Origin: Apostichopus japonicus
Lineage: Eukaryota; Echinodermata; Holothuroidea; Aspidochirotida; Stichopodidae
DNA: 64,000 nucleotides
Assembly (NCBI RefSeq): GCF_037975245.1
Contig: NC_092580.1
Location: forward strand, 15,820,001-15,884,000
Direction of reading: 5' to 3'
Shown: positions 27,631 through 41,825 of the stretch, in pieces
Numbering within the stretch: the stretch's first letter is position 1
Layout of the letters: every line of letters starts with the position of its first letter
Program-made: the position numbers and the translations under genes
The notes under the pieces: model-generated
Seen by the model: only the letters and a program-made list of their open reading frames with translations
What the model was told of the DNA's origin: nothing
Database searches by the model: none

Positions 27631-27759
27631 GGGGAGGAGGAGGGTAGCGGAAAGGAGGGCCGGGAGTGGAGGGCAGGAAGCGAAGAGGACGGAAAAGAGG
27701 GCGGAAAAGAGGGGAAGGGAATGGAGGGAAGGGAAAGTGGGAGGCTTTGGGAAGGAAAA
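27631..27759. repeat. Purine-strand tract, about 130 bp
   Basis: The + strand is almost entirely A and G with many GGG and GGGG runs. Such tracts can form triplex or G-quadruplex DNA. The Arg/Glu/Gly-rich frame and its proline-rich antisense across it are composition artefacts. Confidence 0.85.
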
Positions 27760-28285
27760 ACACTCTAAATTCACAAGAGAAAGACATTGTGTCCGTATAG
27801 GTCTGCCTCTGTACTAATAGTGAGGGCGTTCATTAAAGCGGCTGTTAGTCCAACACACGGTTTGTTGCTTATCGTTGTAAGCTGCCAAATAGAAGTTTAG
27901 TACCTTTCGTAAGATATTCTTTATTACCGGCAATTTGTGACCAACATCATTTTGTAGCCAACATGCGGAATAAGAATAAAACCCCACTAAAAGCCATATA
28001 TACTTCATATAATATGCAAACAGCGTGACGAATCAACGATAAACATTTCATTGTCCATAGAAACTTGAAGATAGAAAGGCATCATGTGGAACCTCGAGTA
28101 ATTGGAACTTCAAACTTGTTGAGTTTTATTAACACATGAATTCTAGCAGTCTACCGTACATCCAATCAGTTGTTCCTGCATGCACAGTTGTTGCTGTTTT
28201 GTTCTTGTTGTTTGTCGTCGGCATCATTTTACCGTCTCTATATACTCTCCCTCAACCTCCACATTTTGATGAACAACCTAAAATT

Positions 28286-28289
<4 letters not shown>
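27760..28289. other. Non-coding spacer
   Basis: A frame from 28136 gives a hydrophobic segment (ACTVVAVLFLLFVVGIILP) before running into the TA repeat. There is no splice or homology support, so it is not called. Confidence 0.4.

Positions 28290-28340
<51 letters not shown>
28290..28340. repeat. (TA)n microsatellite
   Basis: Uninterrupted TA dinucleotides for about 50 bp, without inverted arms at its sides. Confidence 0.97.
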
Positions 28341-28342
<2 letters not shown>

Positions 28343-29411
28343 TATTACGTAAATCTAGATCGGTTTTGAATATCCATTACTACTATATACGATGCTTAAA
28401 GATACTAAACTAATCACACACTTAATAGTCTAATATCATCGCGCATGAACAGGGAGATCATCTCTGATCATGAAAGTTTACAGAAGAAGAAGATGATTAT
28501 TTTCTTTAATTTCCTGTATTTCTTGGTTTTACACATTTAAATTCTTGCTCGACAGATGTTTACAAAACCTTCCCAGGATGCTTACAGTTGAGTCATCGTT
28601 GCTTCTAGGACATGAGAATGTTTCTCTCATCCATAACATTCGTTTGTGATGATTACTCGATAAGTCATTCGTTGTATGTATCATAACCTTGTCTAGAAAG
28701 AACATAATTGACGTTTTCGCGGCAGAAGAGTCAATTTATGACAAAACAGCGTATCAAGGAACACGAGCCTACCAAACTTCCCATAGTTCGTTGTTGAAAT
28801 GTCAAAACGAATTTGCTGCACCACAGAGAATGACAAGCGAGATAAATACCAGAAAACGAGAAAATGACTTAACTTATTACTGTCCCGTTTGATTTAAACC
28901 GTTATACTTTCCTATCTGGTATAGGGGGATGCGTGTGCTGTGTAAATCACACATCGTTATTCAATATAAATATATATCTTTTTTATCTATAGGATTATAT
29001 GTTAAAGAATGTAATGTTTATAATAAGAAAAAAAACTAGCAAGTTGATGATGATGACGATGTTGTTAATGGCTGTTGTTTGCTTACAGTTTTGGTTACGT
29101 ATCTGGGACGAAGTCAACTCCATACATCTTTAAATAACTCATATTTATCACCGAACGGTATAGTATGATTCGATACAATCTTCTCACTAGAGTTGTCTCC
29201 GATAAAAATAGGAAGAAGAAGAAGAAAAGAAATAAAGGTATTTTTTCTTTACAAGCAGGACACATGCATGGGGTAAATGTACGGGTAAAATATAGACACT
29301 TGACCAATGCTAACAGCAATTTATAGTCACGTTATAACTAAACAGATTGATGAAAACGAGATAAATGGATACAATATTTTATCACTCGGAAAATCTTTTA
29401 CGTCGGCAAAC
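28341..29411. other. Non-coding spacer
   Basis: No gene or repeat recognised apart from a short GAT run near 29046. Confidence 0.5.
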
Positions 29412-30737
<1,326 letters not shown>

Positions 30738-31595
30738 GGTGATGGTGGTGGTGGTTATTAGTGGTCTACTCGGGCACCACCATATCGTGGTCAGTTAAGC
30801 AGCTCGAACTTATACTATACTGTATAGCATTGTATGGAGAACATTCATTAAGGCACATTGCATATTACATCAATATGCTTAGAAGGCATAAAGCTTCGCA
30901 TTCTCTTCAATTTGATAAAAAAATTCGGAAGGATATTTTTTCTTAACGACTAAAAACGACGTGAAATCCGTAATAATGTCTATTCACCTTTACGCGACTT
31001 GACCTTTTCTGTGTTCTCCATGCATACTCAGACGTATTGTCGACCCCTATGGTAAAATCAATTCATATGGAATTATATTGCTTGAAATTGAGATATTTAG
31101 AATGGCTGAAACCCCCTGGCAATTTATGGCCACCTTTGGTGCTTCATCTTCATAAAAAGAGAGGACCCCTGCTATCTCGAACTCGGTAAAAAACAGGGAA
31201 CGTCTTCATACTAGATATGAAACTAACTAAATGTCGAAATGAGGAACGAAGTGAAACCGCGACAATTAGATACGACGTTAGGGAGAATCTGGTGTATAGG
31301 TGAATGAAATGAATAATGCTCGACAGATCGCACGCAAACATACTTGTGTACAAGATATATAGGCTAGGCTAGGATAGGTTATGTCAGGCAGGGAGATGGT
31401 ACGGAGATCCCCGTTCCATGTTGTATCGTGCGTGGTGATAGTTTACTAGCAGCAAGAGAAAATCCCCGCTCATTCCATGGGATGCACCGGGCTATCTGGT
31501 AATCAAAGCTATATGGAACGTTTAACATCCCCCCCCCCCCCCCCAAGCAAACCAGTCATCCCAAGCGACGAGTTCTGATATATATATGTTAGATG

Positions 31596-31600
<5 letters not shown>
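30738..31600. other. Non-coding spacer
   Basis: No gene recognised. A C-tract of about 16 lies near 31530 and short TAGGCTAGGCTAGGATAGG repeats lie near 31360. Confidence 0.5.

Positions 31601-31684
<84 letters not shown>
31601..31684. repeat. (TA)n microsatellite
   Basis: About 84 bp of uninterrupted TA dinucleotides. Confidence 0.97.
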
Positions 31685-31689
<5 letters not shown>

Positions 31690-32208
31690 TCTGTAATTTA
31701 CAGAGAACATCACACTTCGACAATTTCATCTCCAAATTTCCACTTTTGTCCACGCATTTTCTCATTGTTTTGGCTGTTTTTTGAAATGTCGAATTTTCAT
31801 ACTGAAGTTTCTCTATAGTGGCAGATTGACAGAGCTCCTCGACTTTTTCACTTTACAATTTTGGCTTTCATCTTCATAGTTGGACTATTTCTGTAATATG
31901 GTCGAGTTTTTACTCAAAATTGTAACCTGTCAAGCTTTTTTCACGATTTTTTATTTCGGTATAAAAGTCGACATCTCTAGGAATAATTTAAATATTTTGA
32001 TATTTGATATCGAACTTTGCTGTTTATTCGGAAATGTCGACAATTTATATCTGTCAATTTTACGGTACAGTCTCAATATAACGACCCGAAAAATTTCACT
32101 TCTTGTTAATAAAATTCTATAACTTTCTGGAATAAAGTTCAACCTATATAGTCATCCAGATATTGAAGTTGCTACGTTAAGAAGAAAATTTCGAGAAAAA
32201 AAAAAAAC
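31685..32208. other. AT-rich spacer with recurring TCGA tetramers
   Basis: Phrases such as GTCGA and TCGAC recur many times between about 31710 and 32270. No coding frame is convincing. It may be part of an unrecognised repeat that includes the adjacent hairpin. Confidence 0.35.
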
Positions 32209-32257
32209 TGTCGATGGCAAAAATAACCACCTGTCATTGAAATTTTTGCCATCGACA
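32209..32257. repeat. Perfect 16-bp inverted repeat (hairpin)
   Basis: TGTCGATGGCAAAAAT (32209-32224) and its exact reverse complement (32242-32257) surround a 17-base loop. It lacks the following T-run expected of a terminator. Confidence 0.9.
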
Positions 32258-32351
32258 TTTTAAGCAAGAAGTCGAAGATTTGACGGAATATGAAAAATTT
32301 ATCATTTTACTATCTGTAATTCACCTTTAACATTTTGAAAAACGGGAAGCA

Positions 32352-32672
32352 TGGTGGGGGCAAGTTTCCCACTGTTCCCCCTGTTCAAAACCCCTATATA
32401 AGGTGGAAAGCTTCCCCATTGTTCCCCATGTTCACACTCTATATAAGGTGGGGCAGCTCTCCCATTGTTCCCCCTGTTCACACCCCTATATAAGGTGGGG
32501 GCAGCTTCCCCTGTTCATACCCATGTATAATGTGGGGCAGCTTCCCCACTGTTCCCCCTGTCCACACCCCTATATAAGGTGGGGCAGCTTCCCAATTGTC
32601 CCCCATGTTCACACCCCTACATAAGGTGGGGAAGCTTCCCCACAGTTCCCCATGTTCACACCCCTACAAACA
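32352..32672. repeat. About 47-bp minisatellite, 7 units, carrying TATATAAGG
   Basis: Units start near 32352, 32402, 32447, 32494, 32532, 32578 and 32625. Each has GGTGGGGCAGCTTCCC, GTTCCCC, GTTCACACCCC, and four of the junctions read CTATATAAGGTGG. The motif looks like a TATA box but recurs only because the unit repeats. Confidence 0.92.
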
Positions 32673-34689
32673 GTGTGTTTGTCTCAGTTTGCCTCTAAAG
32701 GATATACTGCTACGATCGAAATATTTAATCCTCTTACTTTTATACAAATAAACCTACACCGGTTTCTTTTTTCTTCTTGAATTTCTTTTCTTTTCTTTTT
32801 GAGTCGATAAACAATTTTTTTAACAGTTTTTTTTTTCGTTGACTAAGCGCGTTAAAGTTTAATCCGCCTCATGCAATTAATTTATGCACTCCGTGAATAA
32901 CTAGGATTTCTCCCACCCCCTTCCTGATCCATATAAGCCAACAATTTGAACAGTATATAAATGCAAATATATATGTAAGTTGTATGACCAGCACATTTTA
33001 GTCACTGACATTTCAAGAGCTTTCAAAGTAACCAAATGAAATATGTTACTTGTTTCGAATGGCGGCGAACTTTATCGCGTAATGAGGTGAGTGGGTGGGG
33101 GGTTGGGGGGGGGGTTGAACAGACTGCCTACAAACCAAAACATGATAAAACATCGTGTTACAGGTTAACTTTCCAACTAGAAAGACCGACACAACAGCTA
33201 CAAGTGCCTGCATGCATGGCGATGGTATACCTTTATGTTGCGCATTTATAAAATTATACCTTTCTCAGAGGCGGGGTACAGGGGTGTGGGCCTGGGTCGT
33301 TGAAGCCGGCTCCCATTTAAGGGGGGGGGGTCGGTCTGAGTTTCTCCCTCCCACGTAAAAAAAATACACGTGATACTGTGCATTCTGAGGAATAATTAGG
33401 CTGTAAATTTATTGGGCCACAAATTGTTTCTGTAGTATATAGGGAAAATCATTAAATATATCTCGCTAATTAAGATCAGTTATTTATTTATGACACAATC
33501 TAGCTAAAAAAGATTGAAGGACGTACACGTATATGTGAATATCTACATACTTTGGTCAGAGTAACCCGACGGAGGATAAAAATAATAAATATCAGTTTTA
33601 ACATGTTCTAGCACCTAGTCTATATTATACATCTTACCCCCTGTCTTTAACTCGATGTATATATAGTGACGTGTATAACATCTAAATGAATTTCCAAGTG
33701 TGATTCAGTAATAACGGTCCTCTTAATCCCTTATGGTAGTAAAAATGCACTGCAGACCACTATAGTTTTTTTTTAGACATAGAGGTTTTTATTATAAGCA
33801 TAGTATTTCCGTTTGTAATTATCATTACTTGATTTTTACCTACGTATACTCATCTAACTATGTAATAGCTCTGAGGACCAGTCAAGGTATTTTATTACCG
33901 AATCACGTAAAATGGTCTTGGAGGTAGAAAAAAAAATTGTTGGCACCTTTGCAGTGCTATGTTTCTGTTACCCATTCATGGCACGGTAACGAAAATGAGA
34001 AGTGATTTCTTGCGTCCAGACATATAGATAAACGTCAACGGAGGCGTTATGTAATTATAATTATGACTATGACATTCCGTTCACCTGCATGTCAACCTTT
34101 CTTTTGTTGATCATAAATGTTCCAGGTTTTTTACGGGCTAAAAGGACCCCTCTTATAGGCATCTACATTAAGAACGACTTTGAACCTTGGCTCATTTGAC
34201 CAAATCAGGGTTTTATCACAGTATTTACGTCATTGTACGTAAAGAAGCGCGTCTATACTACTTATTTGACTTGGCGGTGTATGCTGCTGAGTTTCGCTTA
34301 TCATGTGGTTAAATGAAGCCTACTTAGGTCTTTCTATCCTAACGCTCATACACAAATGATCACCTCAAAAACCCCGTACAAAATGGGCCCTCGTGTGCTG
34401 TACCATAAGTTCCAATATATGAATGTTTATCAATAAAGCTTAATGTTTGTAAATGAGAAAGGGGCACATTTTCATAAACACAATGGAAAAGCAATGTTTT
34501 TCTCACTTATGAATGACACTTGGGGGGGGGGTCACAAAGTTGTAAGGAACGTGTCTCCTCCACCCCACCCCACCCCACCCGCCAGCTCCACCGCCCCTTG
34601 TGACAGATAACTTGTGTTGTACAACTCCCAAAACTTAAAAAGAATCCTACCATTTCGAAATATATCACTGGTGTCAGAACAAGACAGAT
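32673..34689. other. Non-coding spacer
   Basis: No gene recognised. G-tracts lie near 33094, 33320 and 34521; CCCCACCCCACCCC near 34562 is on the + strand. An ATG-started stretch at 33036-33086 ends at GAG followed by GTGAGT, a donor-like site, but encodes only 17 residues with no family. Confidence 0.4.
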
Positions 34690-34760
34690 CCTTGAGCAAG
34701 TGTAAACATACAGTCATCTAGCCGCTTGTACTTCAGTTTTTAATATTTAATTTTTTCCTT
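34690..34760. repeat. Dispersed repeat family B piece
   Basis: Aligns at roughly 80 percent by eye with about 22968-23035. The shared core reads GAGCCACTTGTGCTTCAGT there and TAGCCGCTTGTACTTCAGT here. Ends are not defined. Confidence 0.4.
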
Positions 34761-35801
34761 GTTAATCTAGGCTTCGTTAATGCTAACATGTTTTCAATAA
34801 GAGCACATTTTATGTACACATTCAAATCATAAAAATAAACTGAATAAAACGTAACGGGTTTTTGTAAACTGATACAATGTGGCACTGTGACATTACTCAC
34901 ATACAAAATGGTAGACCCTTATAAGACGATATTTAAAACCCCAATATTTTCGAAGCCGGACAAGATTGCTCTTTTCTAAGGGGCATTTTATGGTAAGCAT
35001 CTGTTTTTCAGAAATGTGTGTGTTGGGAGGGGGGATGGGAGGGCTTCACAATTTCTAACCTGTTATACGTGAAACTTGTAACTCGTGAATTTAATTTATA
35101 TTGACTTTATGAAGAAATGACAAACTAACAAGCGAAGACGGTAAAAAAATTGAAAAATCCAAATATACTGATTGACGCTAGACAAGCAAAGTCGTAAAAA
35201 AGGGCCATAAACTTGCACTTTAGCTAACAGGAGGGTCAGAAATAAAGTGTGAGAACTGGTGTTAAGGGGAGAAAATAAATCCGACCTCGTGAACTTGATG
35301 ACGAGGATAAATGCATCATAGTGGTCAAGTTATCGAAACTTTTGAAACTCTCTAAACGCGGGTATTGAAATATAGACGAGATTAGGCCTGCAGTTAGTAG
35401 AGTTGTGTGATTCAATACTCTGTTAGACTATTATCTTTGTTTAATTGATTTGAATTCATCAGTGACGTCATTCATCGTCTCATTTATTCAAAGGCTTGTT
35501 CATCAGAGTGGACCATTAACGCGGTCCCAAATATGCTAGAATTTTACAAAAAACGTGATCATCCGGCAGAGGTGTATTTGAATGTCTCACAATGTCACCA
35601 TGTATAAGACAGTAAGCAACAACGGTATTTGCATCCAAATATGCTAGAAAGCTAAATAATGGCCACTCATTTGTTTTCTTGGAAGAACCAAATAAAAATA
35701 CACAATACAAAAGCAAGACCATAAATACACTATACGACATGGAGACACAAAAAAATACACACCTGATATGAACATAGGCCTATATAAAATAGCCTAAATG
35801 A
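34761..35801. other. Non-coding spacer, possibly LINE-derived near its right end
   Basis: Nothing is recognised for most of it. On the minus strand, the sequence just downstream of the LINE fragment (about 35760-35800) may be that element's 3' untranslated end. Confidence 0.35.
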
Positions 35802-36116
35802 TCAACCAAAAAGGTGAGTTTTAAGAATGAGACTTGAAGAATTGAAGTGATTTGGTTTCCCTGATATTTTCCATAAGCGTCGTGGTGCAGGTACCTGCAA
35901 AGCTTGATCACATGGTAACTTTTCGTGTCTTTGGAATATAGAGATTAAGGAGTTTGTCATTAAAGTATCAAGTATAGAGTAAGTTGGTGTTTTCCGAATA
36001 ATGAGTTCTAAGAGATCATCTAGTGCCAGAGACTGCATAAGCACCTGTTCACATATATAGACGAAGAGTTTGAAATTAATACGAGTCCTGATTGGAAGCC
36101 AATGAAGACGGGGCAA
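35802..36116 (-). pseudogene. C-terminal fragment of a CR1-like LINE reverse transcriptase
   Basis: The minus-strand frame starts RLHWLPIRTRINFKLFVYI and ends with PAPRRLW, then SSSLILKTHLF. The order LHWLP.R.RI.FK, then P..R.LW.., then S...LKTHLF is the usual end of CR1/Jockey-type LINE polyproteins, downstream of the polymerase fingers and palm. No catalytic part lies upstream, so only about 104 residues remain. The fragment is on the opposite strand to the LINE at 21-22.5 kb and differs from it in sequence, so it is probably another family. Confidence 0.75.
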
Positions 36117-37556
36117 TTACCATCATTTTGTTTTCTCTCAGCAATGTATTAATGTTAATTGCCACGACGCTGCAAATAGTGTGATTGTAGACGAGTTGAC
36201 ATTATGTACTATACAAGTGACTCATAGTATAGGCTAATAAGCTACTGCACCTGAGACATTTTCTGAGCTACATGAACTCCGTTTTAAGGTATTTATGATA
36301 GAACAAACTTAAGCCTAGCATTTGATATGTGAATCAGACATGTAAGGCTTACGTATGTATATTTAATTGCTATGAAATCACTTTCTTTGAAAAGCAGTTG
36401 ACGCAGTGCCTCGAATTCATATAAAATATACTACAACATGCATACAGATACGGTAACTCTCCCTTCGTGTGAGATGGTATACGTTGATAATATACACGAA
36501 AAGCTGTTTGCAACTTAATTTATCATGACATGAAAAGTCACCAGTTTCGACTTATCGCTCTTCTTTTCATTATTCATCAATGATTAAAGTTACATCCTAA
36601 GATGAGCAGAGAATTAATATTCGAAAATCCAAAAGACGACGATTTCAGCGGGCATGCGCGTTTAGAGTTAACGTGGTGACGCATACAATTGCCTTAAAAT
36701 ATTCTACTATACATGTAAAATATAACGAACTATAGTTAACAAGAATCGCTGCGTGCGTCTATACTGCAGTTTCCATGGGAAGAAACAAGCGGTAGTTTAC
36801 GCCCCTTATTTATCGCATGAGCTGACGGAAGTTTCATGCGTTAATTATAATCTCTCAGCCCACCCTCTCTGCTGGTGTGATCGCCTCTATTCACCTTACA
36901 TAGACTTGTCAAAAACAGCGCCCTCTTTAGACAGTTCAACAACAAACATCGGCAGAAATAAGTTGTAAAGAGTACATTATTAAGATTTACGTGTCATAAT
37001 AACTCATAAATTAGACCAAACTCCTTCCCTTTCTTTGAATTTGTCCGTCACACTTTTACAACTCTTGTACTTTTTCGGCGGGTCCGTCTATTTTGAAAGA
37101 TCACGGTATAATTTATCTCAGGTTATTTAACTTGCCTCCCGTTTGAGCATCCTGCAAATTGAGCGTACGATTCCGTCAGAGTGAGTTGCATGATGGGACG
37201 GAAAGTCAATAAATTTGAAATGCCGTAGAACCGTTTGTGTCATTTAAGGATATTGTTTTAAGGGTTTTGTCTGATCATAGTTCTGACACGTAATCATCGA
37301 AAAGGAATCAAAACCGGAAAAACAAGGAAGAAAAAAAATAAAGGATGAGGAAAAAAAAAAAAACATCTTTCCAAATGTCATAAAGTTAAATATGTCAAGC
37401 TATACGTTGGTACATATGTTTATCTTTGGTGCAGACTGTTATTCACGTGATCAATATACACAAATTCCAGGTAATTATACGATTGAAAGCAAGATGGACA
37501 ATATTAAGTCTCTCTTCTGATTTTCAAACTATTATCCTATAATATATAACAGAGCC
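36117..37556. other. Non-coding spacer
   Basis: No gene, RNA gene or clear repeat recognised. Confidence 0.5.
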
Positions 37557-37633
37557 CTATATATATATATATATATATGTATGTGTATATATATGTATGT
37601 GTATATATATGTATGTGTATATATATGTATGTG

Positions 37634-37665
<32 letters not shown>
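37557..37665. repeat. (TA)n with interspersed GTATGTG units
   Basis: TA repeats with a phrase TATATATGTATGTG recurring three times. Confidence 0.95.
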
Positions 37666-40600
37666 AATATGCTATATATAGGTAAGTTAAGTTTTAACTA
37701 ATCGAAACGGAAAAGGGGAGCAATTTCATTAATGATTTGGAAAATTAACTTTTGTCATAAACTTTAGATGTAATTTATAATAGAGCGGACAAAGACATTT
37801 TGCAATCAATTTTATAGAAACCGAATATTTTGAGTTCTTGTTAATAAAGAAATCTCGCTTTCACAATCGTCTTATATAACGTGAGTCAAAATATTGCAAG
37901 CAGACTCTGCAAAGCTCTATATTTCGTCTTGGTTGTGGGGGGGGGGGAGCATTGTCGTTATTCTGTTCAAACCACGTAATATCCAAACCTAATATGGATA
38001 ACCCTGACTGTTAAGAAAAAAACATGTAATTGTTTACAACCATTCGGTTACACTTTGTGAGCGATTTATCGCCATTTCATTTCAATACAGAAAGTTGTGT
38101 GTCCCACACATTGATTGCGATGCTTCAACGGTTCTATTGTTTATGAAAATTTGAAGTTCCTGCACAATTGATTCGTTTCTGTTGCGACTTTGGTTGCAAA
38201 GCTTAGTAAAAATTGGATTTTGTTTCTAAAGTTGATTCCCTATAGGCATCACCTATAATAAATGACTTTCGTCTTGTTTTGTAAACAATGTACGAGCATT
38301 GTTTTCTGGAGAATTCATGCCCTAAATAAATAAACTATTTTCAGAGAACTTTTTGTTGGTTACGACAGAGAAAAAAAAGAAGCCTTACAGGGAACATACC
38401 TGCACATATCCCAGACAAACACCAAACAAAGAACATTTCCCACGTTAACTATGAACTTTTATTGCTTGCCATGATATATGTTCACTTTGTGTTTCTAATG
38501 GCATCATTACGTACCATACGCAGTCGCTGATAAATGGTTCAACTCATGGAACGCGAAATAAATTAAAACCGTTGACATTCTTTGTTCTTTTCGTTTCCAT
38601 CGTTACCATATTACTAAACGAAAAAAAAAACAGCAATTTAAACAAATATATGACAGTTTTCTATTTTTTGTTCTATATGCCGAATTTCGAAATAATAAAC
38701 AAAAATATCCCTGCACATATTTTACAACATCACCTAAAAGGAAGAAAAAACCCTTTTTTAATGACCTATGACTCCATTGGAAAGTAAATTACATGGAGGT
38801 CTTTAATGAGACGCGACACCACACACTTTGTCGCAGATAAAAAGAATGTTAATGTCCAATGAAAGAAGAACGTAAAAGCATCAATACGGGTATGTTTGCC
38901 TCGTAAATTGACATTCATGTTCTCTTGAATTATGTGTGCGTGGTAATCTGAAATGCACGAGAATTCAAAACTCGCTCGTATAAAAATATAAAAAAAAGCA
39001 ATGCCCACTCACGTGACTAATCACGCGATTCTAGAAAAGGATCCAAATATTTGACGGAGTTTTCCACGGTTTCAGTTTTAGCAATGTCAACTTATGAATT
39101 TTAAAACAATTAACTCTAATTATGTACATTTAAGTATTGGTTTATCGTATAATCTGGCTAATTTAGCGGAACGATATAATTATGTAGGGCTATTTGCAAG
39201 ATGCCTATATGTAAATATTTCGAACTGAGAATAAAGGAATGATAATTCGAACCCTTTAATGATAACAATAATAATAATACTAAAAAGTAGAATGAAACAT
39301 TCATGCTGGAGGGTTGTATCAATATCAGTGTAGAAACGCAACCAGTTTCTTTAAACTTCGGAAAAATACAGATTTTCAGCTTTCTACTATAGCAGCCTCT
39401 GACGGTTTTTTGTTAAATGTTATATCTTAGTCGCTGAAGTCCCTTAACAACCACGGCGGACACTGTGGAGCTCTATGACTGCGGAAGTAAACCCAGTTTC
39501 GTCGTGCCTTATACTTACTGTTGCAGAATAATACGTGGAGTCAACGGCCCGTGTTAATTACGAACTGATATCCTCATATCTTTAAATTTCATAACTTGTA
39601 AGATGGCAGATATCTGAACTTGATAACGTAATATTTCGCTGAAATGCTACACCGGGGTCAGTAGTATACTAGTGACCGATGACCGCGGCTTGAGGACAGT
39701 CCTCTCCTCCAGGCGACGTCTCGTTTGGCGAGAGTATCGTTCATGCGGCGGCTATTCGTAGCCGTAGGGGACGAATAACGGTCAAGGAACCCGTCAACAC
39801 ATCGGCATTAGTAAAATGAAGTTTCTCTCTCTAAAACAATAGTGTCGTTTCGGTGTACAGTAGTTTTGTTTGGATTGGTATTCAACCATACAGCTCGCGA
39901 GACACACATTGAATAGAGCCTACTATAGCGTTAGCACTTAAACATAACAGATACATTTATCGCTGTCGTGATTATGTATATTTCATTTACGTTTGGCTAT
40001 ACACGTCTCCGTACGACGTCATAAGGTAATTAATCGTCTCTTTTTTCTAGATGTGACTAAAAACTAAAATGGCGGCTCATAATATAGTTATATATATTTA
40101 TCGTTATTTGTGTCAATCTGTGTCGAATTAATTTTTCATTTCCACGTTTTCATCGGTGTAGACTTCGATAAGTTATTTTCGTTGCTATTCTGAAAACTTC
40201 GAGGCATTTAATTGACCAATTTTCAACCATCTTATTGCCACCTTCTTCATTGTCAAGGAAACACGTAATAGAGGGGCAGAACTTCTAGAAAAAAATAACG
40301 TTTCCAAAACTCAGTTTCACAGACTAACATTTTGGCGGCAAATACTGATTCATGAGTTTCACAGAGATGGGTTGGCAGATGCCACGTTCCTTATCACTGC
40401 AGTCTTCGTGTACCGATATACACGACGAATCTGTTCGACGAACCTGTCTCGAAAGATGACGGCATAGAATAGCGCTATATATACTGCTTCGCGTTATTAT
40501 AACTGTCTTACATACATAACTCAGATTTAATGTAACATAACCGTTTCTTACTCCACATACCAGAAATATTTCTAGACTATAATCTCAGAGTCGTAATTCG

Positions 40601-41380
40601 ATAACCTTTCATTTCATAGCAGTTTTTTTTCTTCTGTCACCCACATTTTCTATATATTTCTCTTGACCGACCGTGCAACACGACCATTTAACTACTTCGA
40701 ACGTGAACGACATAAACTCACAATCAAAACACGACCTTCTCAGGTGTTTTCTGTCGGGCCTCCCAACAAAGCTGGTTGCCAAGGGGGCATCAATTCATTC
40801 TCGCATAACCGATACCACTGTGTGTTAAATGGTATACACAGGGGGATGGAGGTGATACCGTATACGCTGCTTAGGAATGACAAAAAAAATGACCGTGTTG
40901 TCAATCGAAATTAGTTCTTTAATTTCTTACAATTGAACGAAACATGAACACTTTGGGATAATAGTCTCTAGAATAATGACGTTTTTTGACACGAAGACCA
41001 TTGCCCCCAGCAGCTTACTGCATACTTTGAACTAACAAGCAATATCCATGGTTACGATGGCAATTTATGAAAACTTCTTCAGACAGCCTTCACAATTGTC
41101 ATATTCGAATCATGAGAAGTTCTGGCAGACCCCCTACTCCTACGTAGTACCGTTGTCCCCTCCCCCTCTTCATTCTCCCGCCTGCAATCCCTAACACGGC
41201 TACTAATTTAACTTTGAAGGTCATTTTCGGAAATATACAAATGCGTTTATATCCACAGTGCAGTGATTCATCGGTGTTTCTGTTTGTATCTCCATGAAAA
41301 ACTTCTCAATTCCACTGTTACATAATTATGTTTATGTTTATTTTTATTATATTATATATTTCTTTCTTGTTTTTTTGCAG
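37666..41380. other. Non-coding spacer; one ATG GCG GCT start-like site
   Basis: No gene recognised. At 40069 an ATG in good context (AAAATGG) follows an acceptor-like CTCTTTTTTCTAG and opens a 20-residue frame; there is no homology to support it. The stretch 39640-39800 is richer in CG dinucleotides than its surroundings. Confidence 0.35.
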
Positions 41381-41452
41381 GGCCAAACAACTGCATATGT
41401 TTGCCACCACCGTATATGAGGTCTGTGAAATCTCTCGCTTAACATATAACAG
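41381..41452 (+). CDS. Candidate internal exon, 72 bp
   Basis: A strong polypyrimidine tract and acceptor (TTGTTTTTTTGCAG) precede it and a donor (AACAG followed by GTACTT) ends it. The length is exactly 72 bp, so it would keep frame. Entered in phase 2, it reads AKQLHMFATTVYEVCE then ISRLTYN. The phase fits the candidate exon at 26029-26153, but over 15 kb lies between. I recognise no domain; 72-bp phase-2 exons are common for leucine-rich repeats but this sequence lacks the LxxLxL pattern. Confidence 0.25.
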
Positions 41453-41726
41453 GTACTTATATCAACCAGTTTTTTTTTCAAATTATGCGCAACTTTTTGT
41501 TTTTCTTCTTCTTTGTTTTCTACTTCTTTAGTCTACGAAGACCTTTTATTCACTGGATAACAGTGGCGTTTTTGTGGCTGTCAAAAGTGAGGGGCAGAAA
41601 ACCGGATGGGTCAAGGGTCTTCAAAAGGAGAATTTTAGTGTTGTAGATAGTATATACGGTGGCCCAAATGGGACTCACATTGAAAAATGTCGATTATTTT
41701 ATGTACGAATTACATTGTCACAAAGA
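41453..41726. other. Short spacer
   Basis: No feature recognised. Confidence 0.4.
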
Positions 41727-41752
41727 ATATATATATATATATATATATATAG

Positions 41753-41822
<70 letters not shown>
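41727..41822. repeat. (TA)n microsatellite, interrupted
   Basis: TA repeats with single interruptions (AGATA, TTTATATG). Confidence 0.95.

Positions 41823-41825
<3 letters not shown>

Noticed and set aside
28136-28289. Frame with a strongly hydrophobic, membrane-like segment
   Set aside because: It runs into a TA array and has no splice site or homology; T-rich DNA often encodes such segments.
32352-32672. TATATAAGG as a set of real promoters
   Set aside because: The motif is repeated because the minisatellite unit is repeated; no downstream gene is seen.
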